The position numbers and the translations under genes were made by a program. From assembly GCA_902530885.1 (NCBI GenBank), contig CACABZ010000004.1:1-64000 (forward strand): 64,000 nucleotides of DNA, given 5' to 3'. Of the stretch, positions 32,144-41,569 are shown piece by piece. Source of the stretch: an uncultured Pelagibacteraceae bacterium (GTDB taxonomy: Bacteria > Pseudomonadota > Alphaproteobacteria > Pelagibacterales > Pelagibacteraceae). The number at the start of each line of letters is the position of its first letter. The first letter of the stretch is position 1. The notes beneath the pieces are model-generated. The model saw only the letters and a program-made list of their open reading frames with translations. It was not told the DNA's origin and ran no database searches.

Positions 32144-32721
32144 AGTTTATTTCTACTAAGTTCGGTTGCGAGATATATGGATGGTATAATTTCCTCCACA
32201 TCATATATTTTATTTGCTTCAGATATCACTTGCTTTTTTTCATTATCATCCATTGCAATACCAAAAATATATATTTTTCTATTAATTGTCTCTAAAGTAT
32301 AATTTCTTGATTTAGTTATTTTATTTAATATTAAGGCTGTTCTAAGTTGACTGGTAATAAGAATATCTTTTGCAGTACTTTTAAAATTTGAATTACCTTT
32401 AATTGTAATCGCATTTTTAACCTCTCTAACACCCTTTGTTTCCCATGCTAACTTTGTTATTTTTATCTTTTCCTCTGGATCATCCACCTTACCTGATAAA
32501 AATATTCTTCCATCCAAAACCTCAACTTGAATATTAATAAAATATTTTTTTTCATTCAAAGATAGTCTGGCTACAAGATTTTTTTGCATAATTGTATCAT
32601 CTATTTGCATTCCAATTGTTCTTGGATCAAATGTAATGTCAACACCAGCACCAAACCGAGTTGCAGGAGAACAACCTAAAAGAAAAATTATTATTATTGA
32701 TATTGATAAAAATAATCTCAT
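32140..32721 (-). CDS. BON-domain outer-membrane lipoprotein
   Basis: 193 residues with a lipoprotein signal ending in the lipobox LLGC (Cys17). Two BON domains follow: one around VEVLDGRIFLSGKVDDPEEKIKITKLAWETKGVREVKNAI and a second around LETINRKIYIFGIAMDDNEKKQVISEANKI. This architecture matches the DolP/YraP and OsmY group, which bind phospholipids at the outer membrane. It overlaps the rsmI stop by four bases; the yraP gene also lies close to rsmI (yraL) in enterobacteria, which supports the call. Confidence 0.82.
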   Translation of the reverse strand: MRLFLSISIIIIFLLGCSPATRFGAGVDITFDPRTIGMQIDDTIMQKNLVARLSLNEKKYFINIQVEVLDGRIFLSGKVDDPEEKIKITKLAWETKGVREVKNAITIKGNSNFKSTAKDILITSQLRTALILNKITKSRNYTLETINRKIYIFGIAMDDNEKKQVISEANKIYDVEEIIPSIYLATELSRNKL

Positions 32722-33551
32722 TTTTTATATTTTAAGTAAAAATTATATATAATTTTTTTTGGTACATTATTTTTTTTTGTTATTAATTTTATAATATCTT
32801 TAACCGTATAGCTTTTTTTAGCGTATTTTTTAACTTGTTTTTCAATTTTGCTATAGTTGCTTGTTAGTAAGTCCTTTTTAATCTTAGGGGAAATAACAAT
32901 CGTCAATTCACCTTTAAGCGGAATATCAAACATAACAATTTTATCTATATTATCTCTATAATAGGTTTCATGTTTTTTTGTCATTTCGCGAGCAATAAAA
33001 ATGTTTCTGCCAGAGAAATGTTTTTTAAAAAACTTTATATAAAAATTTATTTTAATTGCAGGCGTAAAAAATATTAAAGAAAATTTATCATTTTTCAATT
33101 TTTTTAAGTTTTTTTCTAGTTCGTTCTCAGTTTTAGGAAGAAAACCATGAAATGTGAATTTTTCTCCAAAGCCTGATAAGCTCATAGCTGCAGTTACCGA
33201 AGACGGCCCTGGAACAACAAAGATATTAATATTTTCCTTTATGCACTCATTTATAATGATATTTCCAGGATCTGATAGAACTGGTGTACCTGCATCAGAT
33301 ATTAAAGACAAAATTTTGCCCTCATTTAAATATCTTATAATTTTCTTAATGGATTTCTTTTCATTAAACTTATGATAAGGGATTAATTTATTTTTTATGT
33401 CAAAATTATTTAATAACTTTAATGAGTGTCTTGTATCCTCACAAAGGATAAAATCAGATTTTTTTAAAGTTTTTACAGCCCTAAAAGTAATATCTTCTAA
33501 ATTTCCAATAGGCGTGGAAACAATGTATAAACCTTTTAATAGAGATTCCAT
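32718..33551 (-). CDS. rsmI: 16S rRNA (cytidine-1402-2'-O)-methyltransferase
   Basis: 277 residues. The tetrapyrrole-methylase-like fold shows LYIVSTPIGNLEDITFRAV at the start, then ILCEDTRHSLKLLNNFDI, SLISDAGTPVLSDPG and VPGPSSVTAAMSLSG. It 2'-O-methylates C1402 of 16S rRNA. Its start codon lies only two bases from that of the divergent LpoA-like gene, the classical rsmI/lpoA arrangement in compressed form. Confidence 0.95.
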   Translation of the reverse strand: MESLLKGLYIVSTPIGNLEDITFRAVKTLKKSDFILCEDTRHSLKLLNNFDIKNKLIPYHKFNEKKSIKKIIRYLNEGKILSLISDAGTPVLSDPGNIIINECIKENINIFVVPGPSSVTAAMSLSGFGEKFTFHGFLPKTENELEKNLKKLKNDKFSLIFFTPAIKINFYIKFFKKHFSGRNIFIAREMTKKHETYYRDNIDKIVMFDIPLKGELTIVISPKIKKDLLTSNYSKIEKQVKKYAKKSYTVKDIIKLITKKNNVPKKIIYNFYLKYKK

Positions 33552-33553
33552 TT

Positions 33554-34711
33554 ATGTTTAAGTTTTTCATAATATTTATATCATATTTGTTAATTTTCAT
33601 TAATTCATACTCTTTGGCTGATGAGAAAAACAAAATACTCAAGGTTGGCTTATTGGCGCCTTTTAGTGGAGAATATAAAGATTTAGGTCAATCTATAATG
33701 CTCTCTCTTCAATTAGCTTTGAATGAAATAGGCGATGATAACATTACTATACTGCCCAGGGACTCGGGGTCTAACAACGAAGAATTGCTAATAAATTCTA
33801 TAGAGCAATTAAAAGATGAGGGTGTAAAAGTAATAATTGGCCCAATTAATTACAAAGACTTTCCAAAAATTAAGAAATATAGCGACTTGGTTTTTATTTC
33901 CCCTTCAAATACTGATCCAAAAATTCAAAATAACATAATTAGCATCGGTATTAGTTTAGAATCACAAATTAAAGCAATTACAGAATTCATAAAGAAACAA
34001 AAGAAAGCTAAAACAATAATTTTATATCCAAAAAATGAATATACTAATTTGATTGACGCAAAATTAAGTAATTTACAATTAAGTAATTATAAAGTTTTTA
34101 AATATAATCCTGATCCTAAAAAATTAACTGGTGATATAGAAAAACTTACAAATTATAAACAAAGAAAGATAAACTTACAATCTAGAGTAAAAATGCTTGA
34201 GAATAAAGATGATGAAGCTTCAAAAATTGAACTAAAAAAATTGGAGCAAAGATATACAATTGGTAAAATTAATTTTGACTCTGTTATAATTATTGATTTT
34301 GGAAATAGTCTTAAAAGTGTTTTAACATCTTTAGTGTTTGTTGACGTAGATCAATCAGACGTTCTAATAACAACTGTAAATCAATGGTTTGATAAGAGTA
34401 TTTTTTTGGAGAATTCAATTGATACTTTATACTACCCATCAATTAATCAAAAAAATTTTATTAAATATAAAGATAAATTTTCAAAAGTATTTGGAACAAA
34501 TCCAAGTGAAATTACTATTCTCACTTATGATGCCTTGGGTTTGATTTATTACGTTTGGAAAAAAAATGACAATAAAATAGATTCTCTCAAAGATTTTGTA
34601 ATCAAAGAGAGAATAAAAGGCAAAATAGGGGCTTTTAATTTTAAGAATGGTCAGTTTTTACAAGAACTTGACATTTATAAAGTATCAAATAAAAAATTTA
34701 AAAAATTTTAA
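33554..34711 (+). CDS. LpoA/YraM-like periplasmic penicillin-binding-protein activator
   Basis: 385 residues with an N-terminal signal (FFIIFISYLLIFINSYSLA) and a type I periplasmic-binding-protein fold. It begins KVGLLAPFSGEYKDLGQSIMLSLQLAL and continues with VIIGPINYKD and FISPSNTDP. The gene sits back to back with rsmI, where LpoA (activator of the class A peptidoglycan synthase) is found in proteobacteria. The sequence also resembles branched-chain amino-acid binding proteins, but no transporter genes are nearby. No lipobox Cys is obvious. Its end overlaps rdgB by 27 bases. Confidence 0.75.
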   Translation: MFKFFIIFISYLLIFINSYSLADEKNKILKVGLLAPFSGEYKDLGQSIMLSLQLALNEIGDDNITILPRDSGSNNEELLINSIEQLKDEGVKVIIGPINYKDFPKIKKYSDLVFISPSNTDPKIQNNIISIGISLESQIKAITEFIKKQKKAKTIILYPKNEYTNLIDAKLSNLQLSNYKVFKYNPDPKKLTGDIEKLTNYKQRKINLQSRVKMLENKDDEASKIELKKLEQRYTIGKINFDSVIIIDFGNSLKSVLTSLVFVDVDQSDVLITTVNQWFDKSIFLENSIDTLYYPSINQKNFIKYKDKFSKVFGTNPSEITILTYDALGLIYYVWKKNDNKIDSLKDFVIKERIKGKIGAFNFKNGQFLQELDIYKVSNKKFKKF

Positions 34712-35284
34712 TTTCTTTTTTAATTTTTTAAAGGCTATGCTTCTATGATCAATTTTCAATTTTTTTTGAAGGTTCATTTGCCCAAAAGTGGTTTTAGAAC
34801 CATAAGGTACAAAGATTGGATCATAACCAAATCCCTTGGTTCCAATTATTCTGCTAGAGATTTGTCCTGAAATTGTTCCAATTGAAGTAACAATTTTCTT
34901 ATTACTTAACTTAATGGAAAGACTGCACACAAATCTAGCATCTTTATTTCTTTTTTTTTTCATTTTTTTTAATATTACTTTCATAGCTTTATTGAAACCT
35001 CCATACCTTTTTGCCCATCGTGCGGAGTAAATTCCAGGTCTATTTTTTAAACATTTGATCTCTAAGCCTGAGTCATCTGATAAAGATACTAAGTTTGATT
35101 TTTTATAAAAAAAATTAGCTTTAAGTTCAGAATTAGATTTAAAAGTTTTGCCTGTTTCTCTTGGAGCTTTAATATTTAAACTTTTTGGTGAGATTTTTTT
35201 GATTTTTTTACTAATTAATTTGCTTATTTCTTTAAATTTTCCCTCATTATGGGTACCAATTAACAGTATGTTTTTTTTTATCAT
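34685..35284 (-). CDS. rdgB: XTP/dITP pyrophosphatase (RdgB/HAM1)
   Basis: 199 residues. The HAM1 signatures are the N-terminal IGTHNEGKFKEI, the SLSDDSGLEIKCL metal-binding region, GIYSARWA and GFGYDPIFVP, with HRSIAFKKL near the end. It hydrolyses inosine and xanthosine triphosphates to keep them out of DNA. In many alphaproteobacteria rdgB lies near grpE, as here. The tail is unusually lysine- and phenylalanine-rich. Confidence 0.93.
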   Translation of the reverse strand: MIKKNILLIGTHNEGKFKEISKLISKKIKKISPKSLNIKAPRETGKTFKSNSELKANFFYKKSNLVSLSDDSGLEIKCLKNRPGIYSARWAKRYGGFNKAMKVILKKMKKKRNKDARFVCSLSIKLSNKKIVTSIGTISGQISSRIIGTKGFGYDPIFVPYGSKTTFGQMNLQKKLKIDHRSIAFKKLKKKLKFFKFFI

Positions 35285-35320
35285 TTCGCTCTAGTAATTG
35301 TATTTTTCCATATTATATAA

Positions 35321-35896
35321 ATGTATATGAGCGAATCTAACAAAGACGAAAATACAAATAAAGATAATAAGCAATTATCTGAAGAAGAACCTGTTAAAGA
35401 AAATACAGAGCAATCCCTTGAAGACAAATTAAAATCATCAGAGGAAAAGCTTCTTAGAGCATTAGCAGACTCGGAAAATCAAAGGAGAAGATTTGAAAAA
35501 GAAGTTAAAGAAGCGTTCGACTTTGGTGGATTTAATTTTGCTAGAGAAATATTAACTTTGTTAGACAATTTACAGAGAGCAAAAAAGTCAATGTCCGAAG
35601 ATGAAGTTTTAACAAAAAGCAAAGAATTTGAAAAATTTTTAAAAAATTTCGAAATAATTGAAAATGATTTAATTTCAACTTTTGAAAAGAATAAAATCAC
35701 AAAAATAAAATGTTTAAATAAAAAATTTGACCCAAATTTTCATCAAGCAATGCTTGAAATTGAAGATGATAAGGTAGAGCCAGGAACTATTATACAAGAA
35801 ATTCAATCAGGTTTTATGTTTGGTGAGAGACTGCTAAGACCCTCATTTGTAGGTATTTCTAAGAAAAAAGATACAAAAAACAAGAAAAAAAACTAG
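35321..35896 (+). CDS. grpE: Nucleotide exchange factor GrpE
   Basis: 191 residues. An acidic, disordered N-terminus (SNKDENTNKDNKQLSEEE) leads into a long coiled-coil helix (LRALADSENQRRRFEKEV). A beta-domain follows with the family signature FDPNFHQAMLEI and GFMFGERLLRPSFVGIS. It releases ADP from DnaK. ATG codons at 35321 and 35327 are both possible. The order grpE-dnaK-dnaJ forms a complete chaperone cluster. Confidence 0.94.
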   Translation: MYMSESNKDENTNKDNKQLSEEEPVKENTEQSLEDKLKSSEEKLLRALADSENQRRRFEKEVKEAFDFGGFNFAREILTLLDNLQRAKKSMSEDEVLTKSKEFEKFLKNFEIIENDLISTFEKNKITKIKCLNKKFDPNFHQAMLEIEDDKVEPGTIIQEIQSGFMFGERLLRPSFVGISKKKDTKNKKKN

Positions 35897-35904
35897 AAAC
35901 ATGA

Positions 35905-35932
35905 CTTGTAGAAAAATTTTTAGACCCCATAT
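35905..35932 (+). promoter_or_regulatory. Sigma-32 (RpoH) type heat-shock promoter for dnaK
   Basis: CTTGTAG at 35905-35911 is followed, after 13 bases, by CCCCATAT at 35925-35932. This matches the RpoH consensus CTTGAAA-N13-15-CCCCATNT closely. It lies in the 60-base gap before dnaK with about 24 bases from the -10 end to the ATG, and an AAGGAA ribosome binding site lies between. The match and its position before the main heat-shock gene make this convincing. Confidence 0.8.
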
Positions 35933-35956
35933 AAATATTATTAATAAAGGAAAATT

Positions 35957-37876
35957 ATGAGCAGAGTTATAGGAATAGATTTAGGAACAACAAATTCTTG
36001 TGTTGCTATTATGGACGGAACACAAGCCAAAGTTTTAGAGAATACTGAAGGAGCTAGAACAACTCCTTCTGTAGTAGCTTTTTTGGAAAAAGAAGAAAAA
36101 TTAGTTGGACAACCAGCCAAAAGACAAGCTGTAACAAATCCTGAAGATACAATATTTGCTGTAAAAAGACTGATTGGAAGAAAATTTGATGGACCATCTG
36201 TTCAAAAAGATATATCCAAAGTTCCATATAAAATATCAAAGTCAGATAACGGTGATGCGTGGGTAGAGGGAAAAGGGAAAAAATATTCACCCTCACAAAT
36301 ATCAGCTTTTGTTCTGCAGAAAATGAAAGAGACAGCAGAAAAATATTTAGGACAAGCTGTTACTAAAGCGGTTATTACAGTGCCAGCTTATTTTAACGAC
36401 TCACAAAGACAAGCAACAAAAGATGCTGGGAAAATAGCTGGTCTAGAAGTTCTAAGAATTATAAATGAACCAACTGCTGCATCACTTGCTTATGGATTAG
36501 ATAAAAAAGGTGGAAAAAAAATTGCTGTTTATGATCTCGGTGGCGGAACTTTTGATATTTCTATTCTAGAAATTGGTGACGGTGTTTTTGAAGTTAAATC
36601 TACAAATGGAGACACATTTTTAGGTGGAGAGGATTTTGACGACACTATAGTTGAATATTTAGCTGGAGAATTTAAAAAAGATAATGGAATAGATTTAAAA
36701 TCAGATAAGCTTGCGCTACAAAGATTAAAAGAAGCTGCTGAAAAAGCTAAAATTGAGCTTTCTTCTGCTACACAAACTGAAATAAATCTTCCATTTATTA
36801 CTGCCGACAAATCAGGCCCTAAACACTTAAATTTAAAATTTACTAGAGCTAAACTAGAAGCATTAGTTCAAGGTTTGATTGAGAGAACTCTCAACCCTTG
36901 CAAAACGGCCTTAAAAGATTCAGGTTTTTCTGCAGCTGAAATTAATGAAATAGTATTAGTTGGTGGAATGACAAGAATGCCCAAAATTATAGAGACAGTT
37001 AAAAACTTTTTTGGCAAAGAACCAAATAAAAGTGTTAATCCAGATGAAGTTGTTGCAATGGGCGCAGCAATTCAAGCAGGTGTATTACAGGGTGATGTAA
37101 AAGATGTTTTATTGTTAGATGTAACTCCACTTTCATTGGGTATCGAAACATTGGGGGGCGTGTCTACAAAACTTATCGACAAAAATACTACTATACCAAC
37201 AAAAAAAAGTCAGGTCTTCTCAACTGCTGAGGACAATCAACCTGCTGTATCCATCAGAGTTTTACAAGGCGAAAGGGAAATGGCTGCTGATAACAAACTT
37301 TTAGGTAATTTTGAGTTAGTGGGTATTCCTCCGGCTCCTAGAGGCACTCCACAAATTGAGGTTACGTTTGATATTGATGCAAATGGGATAGTAAGTGTTT
37401 CAGCTAAAGATAAGGGTACTGGTAAAGAACAAAAAATACAGATTCAGGCATCAGGAGGTTTATCAGACGAAGAGATCAACAAAATGGTAAAAGACGCGGA
37501 GGCAAACAAAGAAGCTGACAAAAAGAAAAGGGAATCAGTAGATGCAAGAAATCAAGCCGATAGCATAGTATTTTCCACAGAGAAAAGCTTAAAAGAACAT
37601 GGAGATAAAATCTCCGCTGAAGAGAAGAAGTCTATTGAAACAGGAGTTTCAGATTTAAAAGAAGCCTTAAAAGGTAATGATATTGAAGACATAAAGAAGA
37701 AGACTCAAAATTTAATACAAGTTTCTATGAAACTAGGTGAAGCTGTTTATAAAAGCCAACAAAAAGACCAACCTAAAGATGACAAAAAAGATCCTAACGA
37801 TAAAGGGAAAGACAAAGAAAATGTTGTTGACGCTGATTTTGAAGACGTAAAAGAAGATAAAGAAAAAAGCGCCTAA
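35957..37876 (+). CDS. dnaK: Chaperone protein DnaK (Hsp70)
   Basis: 639 residues. The ATPase domain begins [17 protein letters not shown], with [31 protein letters not shown] and [14 protein letters not shown]. The substrate-binding domain follows near residue 390 ([14 protein letters not shown]), and the C-terminus is the usual disordered EEVD-less proteobacterial tail ([12 protein letters not shown]). It works with GrpE and DnaJ, encoded on either side. Confidence 0.98.
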   Translation: MSRVIGIDLGTTNSCVAIMDGTQAKVLENTEGARTTPSVVAFLEKEEKLVGQPAKRQAVTNPEDTIFAVKRLIGRKFDGPSVQKDISKVPYKISKSDNGDAWVEGKGKKYSPSQISAFVLQKMKETAEKYLGQAVTKAVITVPAYFNDSQRQATKDAGKIAGLEVLRIINEPTAASLAYGLDKKGGKKIAVYDLGGGTFDISILEIGDGVFEVKSTNGDTFLGGEDFDDTIVEYLAGEFKKDNGIDLKSDKLALQRLKEAAEKAKIELSSATQTEINLPFITADKSGPKHLNLKFTRAKLEALVQGLIERTLNPCKTALKDSGFSAAEINEIVLVGGMTRMPKIIETVKNFFGKEPNKSVNPDEVVAMGAAIQAGVLQGDVKDVLLLDVTPLSLGIETLGGVSTKLIDKNTTIPTKKSQVFSTAEDNQPAVSIRVLQGEREMAADNKLLGNFELVGIPPAPRGTPQIEVTFDIDANGIVSVSAKDKGTGKEQKIQIQASGGLSDEEINKMVKDAEANKEADKKKRESVDARNQADSIVFSTEKSLKEHGDKISAEEKKSIETGVSDLKEALKGNDIEDIKKKTQNLIQVSMKLGEAVYKSQQKDQPKDDKKDPNDKGKDKENVVDADFEDVKEDKEKSA

Positions 37877-37899
37877 GATAAAAAAAGGAGCAATTTCTT

Positions 37900-39027
37900 G
37901 TGGCAAAAAGAGATTATTATGAAATCTTGGGCATTTCCAAAGCTGCATCAAAAGATGAGATAAAGAAAGCCTACCGTAAATTAGCTTTAAAACACCACCC
38001 AGATAAGAACAAAGGTGACAAATCCTCAGAGGAAAAGTTTAAAGAAGCTAGTGAAGCCTACCATGTATTATCCGATGATAAAAGAAAGACTAATTATGAT
38101 CAGTTTGGACATGCAGCGTTTGAAGGTGGAGGAAATCAAGGATTTGGTAATTTTGATTTTGGATCATCTTTTTCAGATATTTTTGAAGATTTTTTTGGTG
38201 ACGATATTTTTGGTGGCAGAAGAGGATCATCAAGAAGAGGTTCAAATAGAGGAAACGATTTAAGATATGATATTTCTATTAGTCTAGAGGATGCATACTT
38301 AGGGCTCAACAAAAAAGTAAATTACACAACATATAAAAAATGCTCTAGGTGTACCGGACAAGGTTCAGAGCCAGGATCAAAACCCAAAACATGCAATTAT
38401 TGCAATGGACGAGGTAAAGTTAGATCAAATCAAGGTTTTTTTACAATTCAACAAACCTGTCCTGAATGTAGTGGTTATGGTGAAACTATCGGCAATCCAT
38501 GTAGACAATGTAGAGGAAACGGTAAAACCCAAGCCAAAGAGAGTGTTTCTGTGAAGATACCAAAGGGCGTAGATGATGGAACAAGAATTAGAGTGTCAGG
38601 CAAGGGTGAAGCTGGAAGCAAGGGAGGAGCGACGGGTGACTTATATTTATTTATCTCTATTGATAACCATAGTATTTTTAAAAGATCTGATGAACATCTA
38701 TATTTCGAATTACCAATAACTTTTACAGATGCTGCTTTGGGTACATCTGTTGAAGTACCGTCAATTGATGGTGGAAGAGCTAAAATCAAAATTCCATCTG
38801 GAACACAACATGGTAAACAGCTGAGATTAAGAGGGAAGGGCATGCCTTTGCTTCGAGGAAATGGCTATGGAGATTTATATATTAAAATTATAACAGAAAT
38901 TCCCTCAAATCTAAGCTCAAAACAGCGCGAAATTTTAGAAGAATTTAAAAAATTAGAGACTGATAAATCAAGCCCAATTATTAAAAGTTTTTTTGATAGG
39001 GCAAAAAAATTCTGGAAAAATTCCTAA
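37900..39027 (+). CDS. dnaJ: Chaperone protein DnaJ (Hsp40)
   Basis: 375 residues. The J domain carries YRKLALKHHPDKN with the HPD motif. A Gly/Phe-rich region (GGGNQGFGNFDFG) follows, then four CxxCxGxG-type zinc repeats between about residues 145 and 210 (CSRCTGQG, CNYCNGRG, CPECSGYG, CRQCRGNG), then two C-terminal domains. The start is GTG at 37900, supported by an AAAAGGAG ribosome binding site 8 bases upstream. It stimulates DnaK ATPase and delivers substrates. Confidence 0.97.
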   Translation: MAKRDYYEILGISKAASKDEIKKAYRKLALKHHPDKNKGDKSSEEKFKEASEAYHVLSDDKRKTNYDQFGHAAFEGGGNQGFGNFDFGSSFSDIFEDFFGDDIFGGRRGSSRRGSNRGNDLRYDISISLEDAYLGLNKKVNYTTYKKCSRCTGQGSEPGSKPKTCNYCNGRGKVRSNQGFFTIQQTCPECSGYGETIGNPCRQCRGNGKTQAKESVSVKIPKGVDDGTRIRVSGKGEAGSKGGATGDLYLFISIDNHSIFKRSDEHLYFELPITFTDAALGTSVEVPSIDGGRAKIKIPSGTQHGKQLRLRGKGMPLLRGNGYGDLYIKIITEIPSNLSSKQREILEEFKKLETDKSSPIIKSFFDRAKKFWKNS

Positions 39028-39033
39028 TTATTA

Positions 39034-39198
39034 ATGTTTACGCAAGAGATAATATCAGCAATTTTTTTAATTGCAGTATTATTTTTAGTTTTGCCATCAT
39101 TTTTAAGTACCAATAATAGATTAAAACAATTCATGAAAAATATATCTATTTGGGCTGTAATTGTTGTTATTATTGTTGTAATTATAAATCTTATTTAA
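39034..39198 (+). CDS. Small two-helix membrane protein between dnaJ and dapB
   Basis: 54-codon ORF. The translation has two hydrophobic stretches, IISAIFLIAVLFLVLPSFL (about residues 6-24) and IWAVIVVIIVVIINLI (39-54), joined by a short polar loop STNNRLKQFMKN. This is the pattern of an integral inner-membrane hairpin. I do not recognise the family. It starts 6 bases after dnaJ and its TAA overlaps the dapB ATG (TAATG), so coupling on both sides supports that it is real. Confidence 0.65.
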   Translation: MFTQEIISAIFLIAVLFLVLPSFLSTNNRLKQFMKNISIWAVIVVIIVVIINLI

Positions 39199-39974
39199 TG
39201 AGAAAAATTAAAATTGCAATTACTGGATGTCTAGGAAGAATGGGTCAACAACTCATTAGGTCTACAAAACAAAGTAGAGATTTTAAATTAACTGCACTAA
39301 CTGAAAGCAAAAAAGTCTCTAAAAAATTATCTGGAATACAACTAACTCTTAATTCAGAAAAAGCATTTAAGAGTTCTAATGTAATAATAGATTTCACAGT
39401 GCCGAAATGTACCTTAGAAGTTTTAAAAATTGCATCAAAATTAAAAAAAAGAGTTGTAATTGGAACGACTGGTTTTAATAAAAAAGAAGAAAACATAATT
39501 AAAAATATTTCAAAAAGAATTCCAATTCTTAAAGCCGGTAATATGAGTTTAGGGGTTAATCTTTTAATGTATTTAACAGAAATAGCTTCTAAATCTTTGG
39601 GCTCAAAGTTTTTAACCAAGGTTTATGAGATTCATCATAAAAATAAAATAGATTACCCGTCTGGAACTGCGCTTATGTTGGGTAAGGGTATTGCTGATGG
39701 TAGGAAAAAAAACTTTTACAATTTAATCGGCAAGAAATATCTAAACAAAAAATCATTTCCTTTTGGTAAAAAAATTAATTTTAATTCCGTTAGAAAAGGT
39801 AAGGTTATAGGTGAGCATGAAGTTAGTTTTTCAAGCGGTAAAGAAATAATTAAATTAAATCATGAATCATTTGATAGAGCACTATACTCTGAGGGGGCTT
39901 TGATTGCCTCAAAATGGTTAATGCATAAGAAACCTGGCCTCTATTCAATGCGCGACCTGTTAGATTTCAAGTGA
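39198..39974 (+). CDS. dapB: 4-hydroxy-tetrahydrodipicolinate reductase
   Basis: 258 residues from the ATG at 39198 (the open frame extends upstream but that part overlaps the small membrane gene). The nucleotide loop is ITGCLGRMGQQLI. VVIGTTGFNKKEE, the substrate motif YEIHHKNKIDYPSGTAL and GEHEVSF follow, all DapB signatures. It makes tetrahydrodipicolinate in lysine and diaminopimelate synthesis. The stop overlaps the GTG of nth. Confidence 0.95.
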   Translation: MRKIKIAITGCLGRMGQQLIRSTKQSRDFKLTALTESKKVSKKLSGIQLTLNSEKAFKSSNVIIDFTVPKCTLEVLKIASKLKKRVVIGTTGFNKKEENIIKNISKRIPILKAGNMSLGVNLLMYLTEIASKSLGSKFLTKVYEIHHKNKIDYPSGTALMLGKGIADGRKKNFYNLIGKKYLNKKSFPFGKKINFNSVRKGKVIGEHEVSFSSGKEIIKLNHESFDRALYSEGALIASKWLMHKKPGLYSMRDLLDFK

Positions 39975-40624
39975 ATAATAAGAGAAAATCTAAAATTATT
40001 CAAAAAATATTGAATAAGACATATCCTAAAGTTCCTATACCTCTAAATTATAAAAACACTTTTACATTGTTAGTTTCAGTTCTACTATCAGCTCAATGTA
40101 CCGATGTGAATGTTAATAATGTTACAAAGGAAATTTACCCCAAATACAATCATCCTAAACATTTTGTAAAATTGGGTAGAAAAAAAATTGAAAGACTAAT
40201 CAAAAGGATTGGTATATTTAGAGTCAAAGCCAAAAGTATTTACTATTTATCTAAAACTCTAATGGAAAAATACAATGGTAAAGTTCCAAATAATTATAGT
40301 GACCTTGAAGAACTTCCTGGCGTAGGTCACAAAACAGCTAGTGTTGTTATGTCTCAAGGATTTGGTCTTCCAGCATTTCCAGTTGATACTCATATACATC
40401 GTTTAGCACAGAGATGGGGATTAACTAATGGTAAGAATGTTATACAAACAGAGAAGGATTTAAAAAATATATTTCCTAAGAAAAACTGGAATAAACTTCA
40501 TCTTCAAATAATTTGGTATGGTAGAGAATATTGTAAGGCTCGAGATTGTTTCGGTATTTCTTGCAAAATTTGTAAAAGCTGTTACCCAAATAGAAAAAAG
40601 AAATTTATGACAATAAAGGCTTGA
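39971..40624 (+). CDS. nth: Endonuclease III with atypical Fe-S cysteine spacing
   Basis: 217 residues. The helix-hairpin-helix LPGVGHKTASVVM contains the catalytic Lys, and the essential Asp is in FPVDTHIHRLAQRWGL, as in Nth. The enzyme removes oxidised pyrimidines and cuts the abasic site. The C-terminal cluster loop reads CKARDCFGISCKICKSC, i.e. C-x4-C-x4-C-x2-C-x2-C, unlike the standard C-x6-C-x2-C-x5-C of E. coli Nth. Five cysteines are present, so a 4Fe-4S site may still form with another geometry. The start is GTG overlapping the dapB stop. Confidence 0.92.
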   Translation: MNNKRKSKIIQKILNKTYPKVPIPLNYKNTFTLLVSVLLSAQCTDVNVNNVTKEIYPKYNHPKHFVKLGRKKIERLIKRIGIFRVKAKSIYYLSKTLMEKYNGKVPNNYSDLEELPGVGHKTASVVMSQGFGLPAFPVDTHIHRLAQRWGLTNGKNVIQTEKDLKNIFPKKNWNKLHLQIIWYGREYCKARDCFGISCKICKSCYPNRKKKFMTIKA

Positions 40625-40625
40625 T

Positions 40626-41552
40626 ATGAAAATTCTAGGTATAGGAAATGCAATTGTAGATGTAATTTGTAAAGTTGAGGAGAGTTTTTTAACTAACAAC
40701 GGCTTAACTAAGAGTACAATGAAGTTAGTTGATGAGTTGGAGTTTAAGAAACTTCTTGGTAATTTAAAAATAGAAAAAACAATATCAGGTGGATCAGTTG
40801 CAAACTCTATTGTTGGCCTATCACAACTAGGTAATAACGTTGGTTTCATTGGAAAAGTAAATAATGACGAATTAGGAAAAAAATATTCTGCAGGACTAAT
40901 TAAAGAAAACGTTAAATTTCATTACAATATAAAACAAGAAAAAATTCCAACTGGAACTTGTCTAATTTTAGTAACACCAGACTCAGAAAGAACAATGTGT
41001 ACTTTTTTAGGTGTCGCGGGAAAAATAAATGAAAAAGATATAGATGAAGAAATGATTGAGCAATGTGATTTAATATTTTTAGAGGGATATTTGTGGGACA
41101 AAGGTGATCCACAAAAAGCTTTTAATAAGGCAATAAAAAATTCAAAAAAATCTGCAATGTCACTTTCGGATTTATTTTGTGTAGAAAGACACAAAGAATA
41201 TTTCTTGGAATTAGTTAAGAATAAATTAACAGTTACTTTTGCAAATGAACAAGAAATAACTGCACTGATAGGTGCTAAAGATTTAAATGATGTTATTGAT
41301 TTTGCAAAACGTATTAAAAAATTAGTAGTTGTTACTCGAGGTGAAAATGGGGCGATAGCAATTCAAAATGAAAAAGTCATAGAGGCAAACGCCAAGAAAG
41401 ATTTAAAAATAAAAGATTTAACTGGAGCTGGTGATTTATTCGCTGCTGGATTTTTACACGGTTATATAAACAATTTTAATTTAAAAGAAAGTTTAGAAAA
41501 GGGGACGGATCTATCCGCTAGAATTATTCAGCAGGTTGGAGCCAGATTATAA
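40626..41552 (+). CDS. PfkB-family carbohydrate/nucleoside kinase, probably adenosine kinase
   Basis: 308 residues of the ribokinase fold. SGGSVANSIVGLSQLG (substrate region), FIGKVNNDELG and the C-terminal anion hole DLTGAGDLFAAGFLHGY with the catalytic Asp are present. Alphaproteobacterial proteins of this exact type are generally annotated as adenosine kinase, which salvages adenosine to AMP; a ribokinase-like sugar substrate cannot be excluded. It follows nth by one base and converges on the arfA-like gene. Confidence 0.85.
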   Translation: MKILGIGNAIVDVICKVEESFLTNNGLTKSTMKLVDELEFKKLLGNLKIEKTISGGSVANSIVGLSQLGNNVGFIGKVNNDELGKKYSAGLIKENVKFHYNIKQEKIPTGTCLILVTPDSERTMCTFLGVAGKINEKDIDEEMIEQCDLIFLEGYLWDKGDPQKAFNKAIKNSKKSAMSLSDLFCVERHKEYFLELVKNKLTVTFANEQEITALIGAKDLNDVIDFAKRIKKLVVVTRGENGAIAIQNEKVIEANAKKDLKIKDLTGAGDLFAAGFLHGYINNFNLKESLEKGTDLSARIIQQVGARL

Positions 41553-41569
41553 AATTTTAATAATTAATT

